Of a stretch of DNA of 64,000 nucleotides, positions 20,588 through 28,094 are shown piece after piece (position 1 is the first letter of the stretch; every line of letters begins with the position of its first letter). The stretch is from the NCBI GenBank assembly GCA_036389275.1, contig DASVQE010000009.1, forward strand, positions 1-64,000. Reading direction: 5' to 3'. A program made the translations under genes and the position numbers. Source of the stretch: QHVT01 sp036389275. Its GTDB lineage: Bacteria; Acidobacteriota; Thermoanaerobaculia; Gp7-AA8. The notes beneath the pieces were generated by a model, which worked only from the letters and a program-made list of their open reading frames with translations, had not been told where the DNA came from and searched no databases.

Positions 20588-21828
20588 CGACGCTGGTACA
20601 GACCCATCTCGACTACGACGTCGAGACCATCCGCAACGACTTTCCCATCCTCAGCCGCCAGGTGCGCGGTCGGCCGCTGGTCTACCTCGACAACGCCGCC
20701 ACGACGCAGAAGCCGCGGCAGGTGATCGACCGCATCGTCCGCTACTACTCGGAGGAGAACTCGAACGTCCATCGCGGCGTGCACTACCTCTCCGAGCTGG
20801 CCACGATGGAGTACGAGAACGCGCGCGGCTACGTGCGCCGCTTCATCAATGCGCGCGACGAGAAAGAGATCGTCTTCACGCGCGGTACGACCGAGGCCAT
20901 CAACCTCGTCGCGCAGACGTGGGGCCGCGCCAACGTGCGCGAAGGCGACGAGATCCTCATCTCCGCCATCGAGCATCACTCGAACATCGTGCCGTGGCAG
21001 ATGCTCTGCGCGGAGAAAGGTGCGACGCTGCGCATCGCGCCGGTGAGCGACGAGGGCGAGCTCGATTTCGACGCGTTCGCGGCGATGCTCTATCCGCGCG
21101 TGAAGCTGGTCGGCATCGGCCACGCTTCCAACGCGCTCGGCACGATCAATCCGGTCGCGCGCGTCATCGCCGCATCGCACGCGAACGGCTCGGTGGTGCT
21201 GGTCGACGGAGCGCAGGGCGTCCCGCATCTGCGCGTCGACGTGCAGGCGCTGGACTGCGATTTCTACGCGTTCTCCGGACACAAGGTCTACGGCCCGACC
21301 GGCATCGGCGTGCTGTACGGCAAGGAAGCGCTGCTCGAGGCCATGCCGCCGTGGCAAGGCGGCGGCGACATGATCCTGTCGGTCTCGTACGAGAAGACCA
21401 CCTACAACGCGCTGCCGTACAAGTTCGAGGCGGGCACGCCGAACATCGCCGGCGTGATCGGTCTCGCCGCCGCGCTCGACTACGTCGCACGCATCGGTCT
21501 CGAGACGATCTCCGCGTACGAGCAGACGCTGCTCGACTACGCCACGCGCCGCCTGCGCGAGATCGACGGCCTGCGCATCATCGGTACGGCTCGCGAGAAA
21601 GCGGCCGTGATCTCGTTCGTGCTCGAGGGCGTGCATCCGCACGACATCGGCACGGTGCTCGATCAGGAAGGCGTGGCCGTACGCACCGGACATCACTGCG
21701 CGCAGCCGCTGATGATGCGTTTCAACGTGCCGGCCACCGGCCGCGCCTCGTTCGGTCTCTACAACACCACCGGCGAAGCGGACGCGCTCGTGTCCGCGCT
21801 GCACAAAGTCATCGAGGTGTTCCGTTGA
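20584..21828 (+). CDS. sufS: Cysteine desulfurase SufS
   Basis: 414 aa type II PLP-dependent desulfurase that removes sulfur from L-cysteine as an enzyme persulfide. PLP Lys about 234 in FSGHKVYGP; catalytic Cys about 372 in RTGHHCAQP; N-terminal YLDNAATTQKP and NVHRGVHYL are characteristic. Its sulfur acceptor should be SufU, encoded next. ATGA overlap with sufD. Confidence 0.97.
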   Translation: MTTLVQTHLDYDVETIRNDFPILSRQVRGRPLVYLDNAATTQKPRQVIDRIVRYYSEENSNVHRGVHYLSELATMEYENARGYVRRFINARDEKEIVFTRGTTEAINLVAQTWGRANVREGDEILISAIEHHSNIVPWQMLCAEKGATLRIAPVSDEGELDFDAFAAMLYPRVKLVGIGHASNALGTINPVARVIAASHANGSVVLVDGAQGVPHLRVDVQALDCDFYAFSGHKVYGPTGIGVLYGKEALLEAMPPWQGGGDMILSVSYEKTTYNALPYKFEAGTPNIAGVIGLAAALDYVARIGLETISAYEQTLLDYATRRLREIDGLRIIGTAREKAAVISFVLEGVHPHDIGTVLDQEGVAVRTGHHCAQPLMMRFNVPATGRASFGLYNTTGEADALVSALHKVIEVFR

Positions 21829-22274
21829 GCGACTTGAGAGAGCTCTATCAGCAGGTCATCCTCGATCACAACAAGAACCCGCGGAACTTTCACGAGTTGC
21901 CGGAGGCCGACCGCAAGGTCGAGGGCTACAACCCGCTCTGCGGCGATCACTACACCGTGTTCGTCCGCTTCGACGACCAGAACATCGCCGAGGTGAGCTT
22001 CACCGGCAGCGGCTGCGCGATCTCGAAAGCGTCGGCGTCGGTGATGAGCTCGACGGTGAAAGGGAAGTCGAAGGAAGAGGCCGAGCAGCTCTTCGAGACA
22101 TTTCACCGTCTCGTCACCGGTGAAGGCAGCAGCCTCAGCGAGGCTGATCTCGGGCGTCTGGCGGCGTTTTCGGGCGTGAGCGAGTTCCCGGCGCGCGTCA
22201 AATGCGCGACGTTGGCCTGGCATACGCTACGTACCGCGCTCGAGGGCAGAGACGAGAAGGTGACGACGGAGTGA
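21825..22274 (+). CDS. sufU: SufU zinc-dependent sulfur acceptor
   Basis: 149 aa IscU-like protein of the SufU branch. Zn ligands/sulfur acceptor residues are Cys39 and Asp41 (NPLCGD), Cys64 (GSGCAIS) and Cys127 (ARVKCATL). The roughly 20-residue insertion between the second and third Cys regions is the SufU hallmark. It takes sulfur from SufS and passes it to SufBCD. The start is TTG at 21825 overlapping the sufS stop; TTG at 21834 is possible. Confidence 0.93.
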   Translation: MSDLRELYQQVILDHNKNPRNFHELPEADRKVEGYNPLCGDHYTVFVRFDDQNIAEVSFTGSGCAISKASASVMSSTVKGKSKEEAEQLFETFHRLVTGEGSSLSEADLGRLAAFSGVSEFPARVKCATLAWHTLRTALEGRDEKVTTE

Positions 22275-22281
22275 GTCACGG

Positions 22282-22830
22282 ATGAGAGAAGAAGTCACAT
22301 TCAGTCGCAACGCGGAAGCGATCATGATCCCCAGCGGCGAGCGCGTGCTCGTGCCGAAGGGTGCTCAAGCCACGATCACGCAGGCCCTCGGCGGCGCATT
22401 CACGCTGATCACCGACCGCGGCCTGATGGTGCGCATCTCCGGTAAGGAGGTCGAGGCCATCGGTAAGGAATCGAGCGAGGTCGCCGACGTCAGGCCGGAA
22501 GAGCTGACGCCGGAGAAGCTGGAAGAGATGGTGTGGGACCAGCTCAAGACCTGCTACGACCCGGAGATTCCGGTCAACATCGTCGACCTCGGACTGGTCT
22601 ATCTCTGCGAGCTGCAGGACGATCCCGAGGGCGGCAAGAACGTGAAGATCAAGATGACGCTGACCGCGCCCGGGTGCGGCATGGGACCGGTGCTGGCGAC
22701 GGACGTGCGCTCGAAGATCGAGTCGCTGCCGGGCGTGAAGGCGGCCGAGGTCGAGGTGGTGTTCGACCCGGTGTGGGACCGCAGCATGATGTCCGAGGCG
22801 GCTCGGCTGCAGCTCGGCATGATGTGGTGA
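22282..22830 (+). CDS. sufT: SufT-type Fe-S assembly factor
   Basis: 182 aa. It has the long SufT form: an N-terminal beta extension (about 1-70; it includes MIPSGERVLVPKGAQATITQ) followed by the MIP18/DUF59 domain with DPEIPVNIVDLGLVY (about 94-108) and TAPGCGMGP (Cys about 136). SufT/DUF59 proteins aid maturation or delivery of Fe-S clusters. Last gene of the operon, 7 nt after sufU. Confidence 0.92.
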   Translation: MREEVTFSRNAEAIMIPSGERVLVPKGAQATITQALGGAFTLITDRGLMVRISGKEVEAIGKESSEVADVRPEELTPEKLEEMVWDQLKTCYDPEIPVNIVDLGLVYLCELQDDPEGGKNVKIKMTLTAPGCGMGPVLATDVRSKIESLPGVKAAEVEVVFDPVWDRSMMSEAARLQLGMMW

Positions 22831-22878
22831 CCATCCCACGTCGCGTACAATGCGGCATCCCTCGACGATGGAGTGAGG

Positions 22879-23520
22879 ATGCCGTTCTGTGCGCATTGCG
22901 GATCGCCTGTCGCTGACGTCAGCTCTTCCTGTCCGTCGTGCGGACGGCAACCCGGCATCGCCGCCGGCATTCCGCCGGTCGAGAACATGCCGTCGGTTGC
23001 GAACGCACCGCCGGTTCAGGTGGCGCCTGCGAACCGCGCCTCGAAGTTCGCGCTGATCGCCATCGCGCTCGGCGTCGGCTGCCTGGTGCTGATCGTCATC
23101 GGCGGCATCCTGGCCGCGATCGCGATCCCGAACTTCCTGACCGCGATGCAGCGCTCGCGTCAGAAGCGCACCATGGCCGACATGCGCTCGATTGCCACCG
23201 CCACCGAGGCGTACGCGACGGACAAGAACGAGTATCCGCATGCGTCGTCGCTCGACGAGCTCGCGTCCGCGCTGACGCCGACGTACATGCGCGAGGTGCC
23301 GCGCCTCGACGGCTGGTCGCATCTCTACCGCTACGACTGCTGGCCGCGCGACGGGCGCTGCCAGAGCTATGCGATCGCCAGCGGCGGCAAGGACGGCGCG
23401 TTCGAGCACGAGTCGCTGCAGGAATACACGAGCGGTACGGCCACGGAAAAATTCGACTGCGACATCGTCTTCTCGAACGGATCGTTCGTGCAATATCCCG
23501 CGGGCGTGCAGCAGCACTGA
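22879..23520 (+). CDS. Zinc-ribbon / pseudopilin-like fusion protein
   Basis: 213 aa. Residues 4-21 form a zinc ribbon (CAHC and CPSC). After a Pro/Ala linker comes one long hydrophobic helix (about 57-82) running into LAAIAIPNFLTAMQRSRQKR, the hallmark of the helix of GspG-type pseudopilins, then a globular domain with an Arg-Cys-rich loop and an Asp/Tyr-rich C-terminus. The G/F-T-L-I-E prepilin peptidase site is missing, so processing is unlikely. The zinc ribbon would face the cytoplasm and the pilin-like head the periplasm. ATG 22879 is preceded by GGAG; a TACAAT box lies 25 nt further upstream. Confidence 0.7.
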   Translation: MPFCAHCGSPVADVSSSCPSCGRQPGIAAGIPPVENMPSVANAPPVQVAPANRASKFALIAIALGVGCLVLIVIGGILAAIAIPNFLTAMQRSRQKRTMADMRSIATATEAYATDKNEYPHASSLDELASALTPTYMREVPRLDGWSHLYRYDCWPRDGRCQSYAIASGGKDGAFEHESLQEYTSGTATEKFDCDIVFSNGSFVQYPAGVQQH

Positions 23521-23541
23521 AGTCAGAGGAGAAAGAACGAC

Positions 23542-23967
23542 GTGAATTGTCCGCATTGCGGTACTTCGAATCTCGACACGGCCACCATCTGCGCGAATTG
23601 CGGCCGTCCGCTGACGGCGGCGCAGGCCACCTACATGCCGCCGCCACCGCCGCCGCAGGGGTCGTATCAGACCGGCATGCCCGGCGCGGCCGCGGCGCCG
23701 GGGGCGGTCATTCCGAACTATCTCCTGCAGTCGATCCTGGTCACGCTCTGCTGCTGTCTGCCGCTCGGCGTGGTGGCCATCATCTTTTCGGCGCAGGTGA
23801 ACACGAAGCTCGCGGCTGGTGACATCGCCGGCGCGCGCGACGCCTCCAGCAAGGCCAAGCTCTTCGCCTGGATCGGTCTCGGCGTCGGCCTGGTCGCCAT
23901 CGTCCTCATATTCCTGATCAATGGCGCGGCTTTCCTCGCGGCTGTCCGCAACGCAAGCGCTCATTAG
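23542..23967 (+). CDS. Zinc-ribbon protein with CD225/dispanin domain
   Basis: 141 aa, GTG start after a GAGGAGA ribosome site. A zinc ribbon at residues 3-20 (CPHC and CANC), a poly-Pro linker, then two helices (about 60-85 and 105-130) with the conserved loop FSAQVNTKLAAGDIAGA, characteristic of the CD225/dispanin (IFITM-like) family. Bacterial members are of unknown function. It lies 21 nt after the zinc-ribbon/pseudopilin gene and overlaps the DUF2752 gene by 47 bp, so the three are probably co-expressed. Confidence 0.75.
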   Translation: MNCPHCGTSNLDTATICANCGRPLTAAQATYMPPPPPPQGSYQTGMPGAAAAPGAVIPNYLLQSILVTLCCCLPLGVVAIIFSAQVNTKLAAGDIAGARDASSKAKLFAWIGLGVGLVAIVLIFLINGAAFLAAVRNASAH

Positions 23968-24307
23968 CGGCGCGGCGCTCGCCGCCGGCGCGTGGGTGCT
24001 CTACACCTTCGCGCCGGCGCAGTCGCCGTGGATGCCGCAGTGCGTCTTCCATTCGCTGACGGGACTCGACTGCCCCGGCTGCGGAACCACGCGCGCGCTG
24101 CATGCGCTCCTGCACGGCGACATCGCCGCTGCGTGGCGCTTCAACCCCATCCTCTTCCTCTTCACCGCCGTCGCGCTCTGCGCCGCGCCGTCGCTCGTGC
24201 GCGGCACGCGGCCGCGCTTCGTCTACACGCCGTGGTTCGGCTGGACGAGCGTGGTCGTGATCACGGGATATTGGATTGTGCGCAATACGTCCGTATGGCC
24301 GTACTGA
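23921..24307 (+). CDS. DUF2752 membrane protein
   Basis: 128 aa with three helices. The DUF2752 signature is clear: CVFHSLTGLDCPGCGTTRAL followed by HGDIAAAWRFNPIL. The CPxCGxxR motif suggests metal or thiol chemistry at the membrane; function unknown. The start overlaps the preceding gene out of frame. The last 68 nt of the gene are repeated (64 of 68 identical) at 24377-24444. Confidence 0.8.
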   Translation: MARLSSRLSATQALISGAALAAGAWVLYTFAPAQSPWMPQCVFHSLTGLDCPGCGTTRALHALLHGDIAAAWRFNPILFLFTAVALCAAPSLVRGTRPRFVYTPWFGWTSVVVITGYWIVRNTSVWPY

Positions 24308-24520
24308 GGCATGAGGGATGAGGGATGAGGGATGAGGGATGAGCCGCACTCATACCTCATGCCTTTCACCTCATGCCTGGACGAGCGTGGTCGTGATCAC
24401 CGGACATTCGATTGTGCGCAATACGTCCGTCTGGCCGTACTGAGCGCGGTGCGAGGCATGAGGATGAGGAATGAGCCGCAACTCATCCCTCATCCCTTTC
24501 ACCTCATACCTGACGCCTCT
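24241..24520. repeat. Tandem duplication of gene tail plus heptamer cassette
   Basis: The unit is the 3' end of the DUF2752 gene (24241-24308) plus an intergenic cassette. It recurs 136 nt downstream (24377-24444), with 64 of 68 bases identical in the tail. The first cassette has ATGAGGG four times in tandem (24311-24338) and then inverted CTCAT/CCTCATGCC copies (24350-24376). The second has a shorter version (GCATGAGGATGAGG, then CTCATCCCTCATCCC). The extra tail is non-coding because it lies after the stop. Confidence 0.85.
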
Positions 24521-24862
24521 CTACCGATGATCCTGAAAGAACGTCCACTGCGCGACCGGGTGGCCGGCCTGGAGTTGCTGCGCCTGCATGTAGCCGTCGA
24601 TGGCGGCCACGATGGCGACCAGCCCGGAGCCGGCGCCGCAGGTGACGAAGAGGAGGATGACCCAGGCGACGATGGCGACGATGCCCTTCATCTTCTGGCC
24701 CATGATGATGTAGCCGAGGCCTCCGAGCACGAGCAGGTTGAGCACGAGGATCAGGATCGGATCCTTCGGCGGCGTGGTCGGATAGACGAGGTCACCGCCG
24801 CCGGTGGCCGGCGGCGGGATGGGCGGCGGCGTGACGGGCGGCGGAGGAGGCAGTGTGCTCAT
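24521..24862 (-). CDS. TM2-like small membrane protein
   Basis: 113 aa. A Pro-rich N-terminus (residues 1-30) precedes two hydrophobic segments (about 35-50 and 60-90) with LGGLGYIIMGQKMKGIV and an ending that includes DGYMQAQQL, similar to the TM2 family of two-helix proteins that share a fold with DUF4870. Function unknown. It starts right after the stop of the DUF4870 gene (stop and start adjacent), so the two are coupled. Confidence 0.65.
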   Translation of the reverse strand: MSTLPPPPPVTPPPIPPPATGGGDLVYPTTPPKDPILILVLNLLVLGGLGYIIMGQKMKGIVAIVAWVILLFVTCGAGSGLVAIVAAIDGYMQAQQLQAGHPVAQWTFFQDHR

Positions 24863-25297
24863 CTACATCTTCTCCGCGAAGTCGGTGATCACCGGGATGC
24901 GGTAACGCTGTCCACCGATCGCTTTCATGATGCAGAGGATGCTGATGACCAGGAAGACGAGCCAGATCACGCACTGGATCACGCCGATGCCGCAGCCGAG
25001 CATGCCGCGCAGCGCGAAGCCGAGGATCAGGAAGACGATCCAGACGACGACTTCGGCGCCGAACAGCGCCACGCCGTTCTTGGCGTGCCACTGCACTTCC
25101 GCATCGTCCTTCTTCGCCAGGAACGGGATCAGCGAGAGGATGCCGAGGTAGGACAGCACGAGCCAGAGCGTGCGGTCGGAGCTGCCGCCGGCGCCCATTC
25201 CTCCGCCCGGAGGCGGCGGCGGTGGCGGCGTGTACGAGCCTCCTCCCGGAGGCGGAGGTGTCGCGGGCGGCACGGTGGGCGGAGGAATCGTGCTCAT
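24863..25297 (-). CDS. DUF4870 (Tic20-like) membrane protein
   Basis: 144 aa. A Pro/Gly-rich N-terminal third (about 1-40) precedes a DUF4870 domain: LSYLGILSLIPFLAKKDD, WHAKNGVALF, then two long helices. DUF4870 resembles Tic20-type four-helix membrane proteins; function unknown. A Shine-Dalgarno (AAGGAG) precedes the ATG, and a TAGAAT box lies about 35 nt upstream, so this one has a normal leader. Confidence 0.75.
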   Translation of the reverse strand: MSTIPPPTVPPATPPPPGGGSYTPPPPPPPGGGMGAGGSSDRTLWLVLSYLGILSLIPFLAKKDDAEVQWHAKNGVALFGAEVVVWIVFLILGFALRGMLGCGIGVIQCVIWLVFLVISILCIMKAIGGQRYRIPVITDFAEKM

Positions 25298-25338
25298 GTT
25301 TTCTCCTTGCGGTCGCGAATGTTCGGAACCGGGTGATT

Positions 25339-27021
25339 CTAATCACTTTCGCCGGCGCGAGTGAGCCGGCGTTCGGCGGCGAGCATAGGGAACACTACCA
25401 GCGCGGCGGAAAGTGTGAGCGCAATCACGGCCGGAAGCACCGATGCGATGCGCGACTGCTCTTCCTCCAGCCGCAGCACGTAGCGGAAGAGATAGTGCAT
25501 GATCGGCCGCGCCATCAGCGTCATCACCGCGCCGACGTACGCCATCGACACGGCCATGTAGGCAAATCCGCCGAGCGAGAGGCCGACCTGCAGCGGATTC
25601 TCGGCGTTGAAGTTCGGCGCGAGCGCGCCGAGTGCGACGCCGAGCGTCACCAGCGTGACGGCCAGCATCGCCGAGCCGAGGAGCGTGAAGGCCCAGACGA
25701 TCCCGTTCGCGCGCAGGATGAAATTCGCCAGTGCCGTGAGCAGCACCGCGAGCAGCGTCAGGGGCGTCGCGTAGACCAGCACCTTCACGATCAGAAACTG
25801 CCGGAGCGACACCGGCGCGGTCTGCAGGATCCAGAACGCTTTTCCTTCCGCCGACACCGACGGATAGGCGAAGCGAAGACAGATCGCGGCGATGACGAAG
25901 CCGGTCATGCCGAGATTCGCGTAGGCGACCAGCGTCGCCCGCGCGTCGCCGCCGAGCGGCAGCATGCGGATGTTGTAGAGGTAGATGAACAGCAGCGCGA
26001 TCATCAGGAAGAGCTGCGACCACTGCGCCACGTCGCGGCCGATCGTGCGCACTTCCTTCCCGACCATCGCGCGCAGCGGCGGCCGCGCGCGCGACACGAG
26101 CCGGTCGAGCAGCCGCGTGGCCCACGTCGCGCCGATGGCCACCGGCGCCATGCTCTCGCGCGCGCGAACGAACGCCGCAAAGTACGACGCGCGGGCGACG
26201 ATCACGAACATCGCGAAGGCGATCGCGGCGACGACGGCGATGCGCGGCGCGAGCGGAAACGGATCGTTGGCCGTCATCAGCTCGGCGAGCGCGGTGCTCG
26301 GATAGAGGCTCATCGACGGCAGCTCGATCGTGCGCAGCACGCGCGCCGCGTCGGCCGTGGAGATGCCGGTGAAGAAGCGCTCCGGCCGCGACACGCGGAA
26401 CGCGATCACCGCCACCGTCAGCACCAGCACCGCCAGCGAGGCGACGATCTGATGGACGCGCCGCACCGGAAACCAGCGCACCAGCAGCAGGATGATGGTC
26501 GAGGCGAGCGACACCGGAATGGTCAGCAGCAGCGCGAGATTCGCCAGCACCATCGGATGAAACGAGAGCGGCTTCCGATACGCGCGCGAGAACGCGATGA
26601 AGAGCGGCACGAGAAAGAGGAACACCACCGCGGCGCTCTGCGCCAGCGTCTTGAGCCAGCGCGTCAGCGCGATGCGCAGTTTCGAGCGCGGCGCGCCGTG
26701 ATAGAGGTCGAGATCGAGGTCGGTGAAAAACGCGCCGATGGCCGCGGTCATGGCCGAGGAGAAGAGCACCACCGTGGCCACGAGGAACACCATGCCGAGG
26801 AGATTGCGCAGCAGGCCGAGGGCGAAGAACGGCGTCTCGATCTCGACCTGCTGCGTCGCGCCGAAGAGCCGCGCGAAGAGCGCGTAGTCACCGTACAGAA
26901 ACGCGGCGACGAGCAGCAGCACGATCAGCGTGCGCGTGATCGTGGCGGCGTTGAACGGCCGCAGCCGCGCCAGCGTCAGCCGGATTGGCCAGATGGCAGC
27001 ACTCCCGATTCCTCGAGCCAT
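25339..27021 (-). CDS. ABC-type exporter permease-like membrane protein
   Basis: About 560 aa with 12 or more membrane segments in two blocks, separated by a cytoplasmic stretch (about 290-330) containing RPPLRAMVGKEVRTIGRD. The KE-x-R motif after long hydrophobic blocks resembles bacterial ABC-2-like permeases. No ATPase gene is adjacent, so its partner is unknown. ATG 27021 is chosen; it overlaps the ddl 3' end by 46 bp. The open frame continues upstream but is a shadow of ddl. Confidence 0.65.
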   Translation of the reverse strand: MARGIGSAAIWPIRLTLARLRPFNAATITRTLIVLLLVAAFLYGDYALFARLFGATQQVEIETPFFALGLLRNLLGMVFLVATVVLFSSAMTAAIGAFFTDLDLDLYHGAPRSKLRIALTRWLKTLAQSAAVVFLFLVPLFIAFSRAYRKPLSFHPMVLANLALLLTIPVSLASTIILLLVRWFPVRRVHQIVASLAVLVLTVAVIAFRVSRPERFFTGISTADAARVLRTIELPSMSLYPSTALAELMTANDPFPLAPRIAVVAAIAFAMFVIVARASYFAAFVRARESMAPVAIGATWATRLLDRLVSRARPPLRAMVGKEVRTIGRDVAQWSQLFLMIALLFIYLYNIRMLPLGGDARATLVAYANLGMTGFVIAAICLRFAYPSVSAEGKAFWILQTAPVSLRQFLIVKVLVYATPLTLLAVLLTALANFILRANGIVWAFTLLGSAMLAVTLVTLGVALGALAPNFNAENPLQVGLSLGGFAYMAVSMAYVGAVMTLMARPIMHYLFRYVLRLEEEQSRIASVLPAVIALTLSAALVVFPMLAAERRLTRAGESD

Positions 27022-28073
27022 TCCATCGTCGAGACCAGCCGCGCCGCGCGCGCGCTCGAGCGCTCGATGCCGAGGGCGATCAGCCGTTCGATGAGGCGCG
27101 CGTACTTGAGCTCCGTCGCTTCCCACAGCTTCGGATACATCGAGATGTTGGTGAAGCCGGGGATGGTGTTGATCTCGTTCACGTAGAGCCGGTTCGTGCC
27201 GCGCTCGACGAAAAAGTCGACGCGCGCGAAGCCCGACGCGCCGACCGCCTTGAACGCGGCGATGGCCATCCGCCGCAGCTCGTCCGCTTTGTCCTTCGGC
27301 AGTTTGGCCGGGATGACCAGCGACGATTTGTCGTCGATGTATTTGTCGGCGTAGTCGTAGAACTCGCGGCCGGCCACGATCTCGCCCGGCACGGATGCTT
27401 CCGGCTGATCGTTGCCGAGGACCGACACCTCGAGCTCGCGCGCATCGACGCCGCGCTCGATCAGCACCTTCTCGTCGAAGCGCAAGGCGTGCTCGATCGC
27501 CGCGCCGAGAGCCATGTCGTTCTTCACCTTCGTCACGCCGACCGACGAGCCGCTGTTGGCCGGCTTGACGAAGTAGGGCAGGCGCAGCGCGTTGGCGACG
27601 GCGCGCGTGACGCGCTCGCGCTCGTGCTTCCATTCGCGCTCGTGAAGCGGCACGTACTCGACCATCGGCAGCTTCGCCGCGGCGAAGGCCTGCTTCATGT
27701 GCACCTTGTCCATGCCGACCGCGGATGCGGCGACGCTGCTGCCGGCGTACGGAACGCCGAGGGTCTCGAGGTAGCCCTGCAGCGCGCCATCCTCGCCGCC
27801 GGTGCCGTGGATCAGCGGCAGCACGAGATCGAACTCCGTCTCGCGCGCCCACACTTCGAAAAAGAAGTCGGCGTCGCCGCGCGCGCTCGACTCATCGCCC
27901 GCAAGAATCCGCGCGCTCCGCTCCGGCCGCACGAACCGCCCGTCCCGCGCCAGACAAACCGGCACGAACTCGATCCGCTCCTTCGCCACCGCACCTGCCA
28001 CCGACCGCGCCGAGAGCAGCGAGACTTCATGCTCGGCGGAGCGCCCGCCGAAGAGGAGGATGACGCGGGTCAT
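26976..28073 (-). CDS. ddl: D-alanine--D-alanine ligase
   Basis: 365 aa. ATP-grasp enzyme joining two D-Ala for peptidoglycan precursors. N-terminal LLFGGRSAEHEVSL, HGTGGEDGALQGYLE, the ATP-grasp PYFVKPANSGSSVGV and the C-terminal metal motif VNEINTIPGFT are intact. The omega loop EFYDYADKYID carries the Tyr seen in D-Ala-adding rather than D-Lac-adding ligases. The 3' end overlaps the permease gene. Upstream (21 nt) is the MCE gene. Confidence 0.96.
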   Translation of the reverse strand: MTRVILLFGGRSAEHEVSLLSARSVAGAVAKERIEFVPVCLARDGRFVRPERSARILAGDESSARGDADFFFEVWARETEFDLVLPLIHGTGGEDGALQGYLETLGVPYAGSSVAASAVGMDKVHMKQAFAAAKLPMVEYVPLHEREWKHERERVTRAVANALRLPYFVKPANSGSSVGVTKVKNDMALGAAIEHALRFDEKVLIERGVDARELEVSVLGNDQPEASVPGEIVAGREFYDYADKYIDDKSSLVIPAKLPKDKADELRRMAIAAFKAVGASGFARVDFFVERGTNRLYVNEINTIPGFTNISMYPKLWEATELKYARLIERLIALGIERSSARAARLVSTMEWLEESGVLPSGQSG

Positions 28074-28094
28074 GACCGAGGAACCGCCCCGTCC

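Noticed and set aside
24309..24520. Could be a CRISPR array
   Set aside because: The repeat units are 7 nt with no unique spacers and include inverted copies; no cas genes nearby.
25222..27186. Long plus-strand frame (about 650 codons) antisense to the permease
   Set aside because: Extremely Arg/His/Gln/Glu-rich with no domain; a mirror of the hydrophobic permease codons.
27022..27852. A 277-residue extension of the ABC-type permease upstream
   Set aside because: It overlaps ddl in another frame and is Arg/Ala-rich; the hydrophobic protein begins near 27021.
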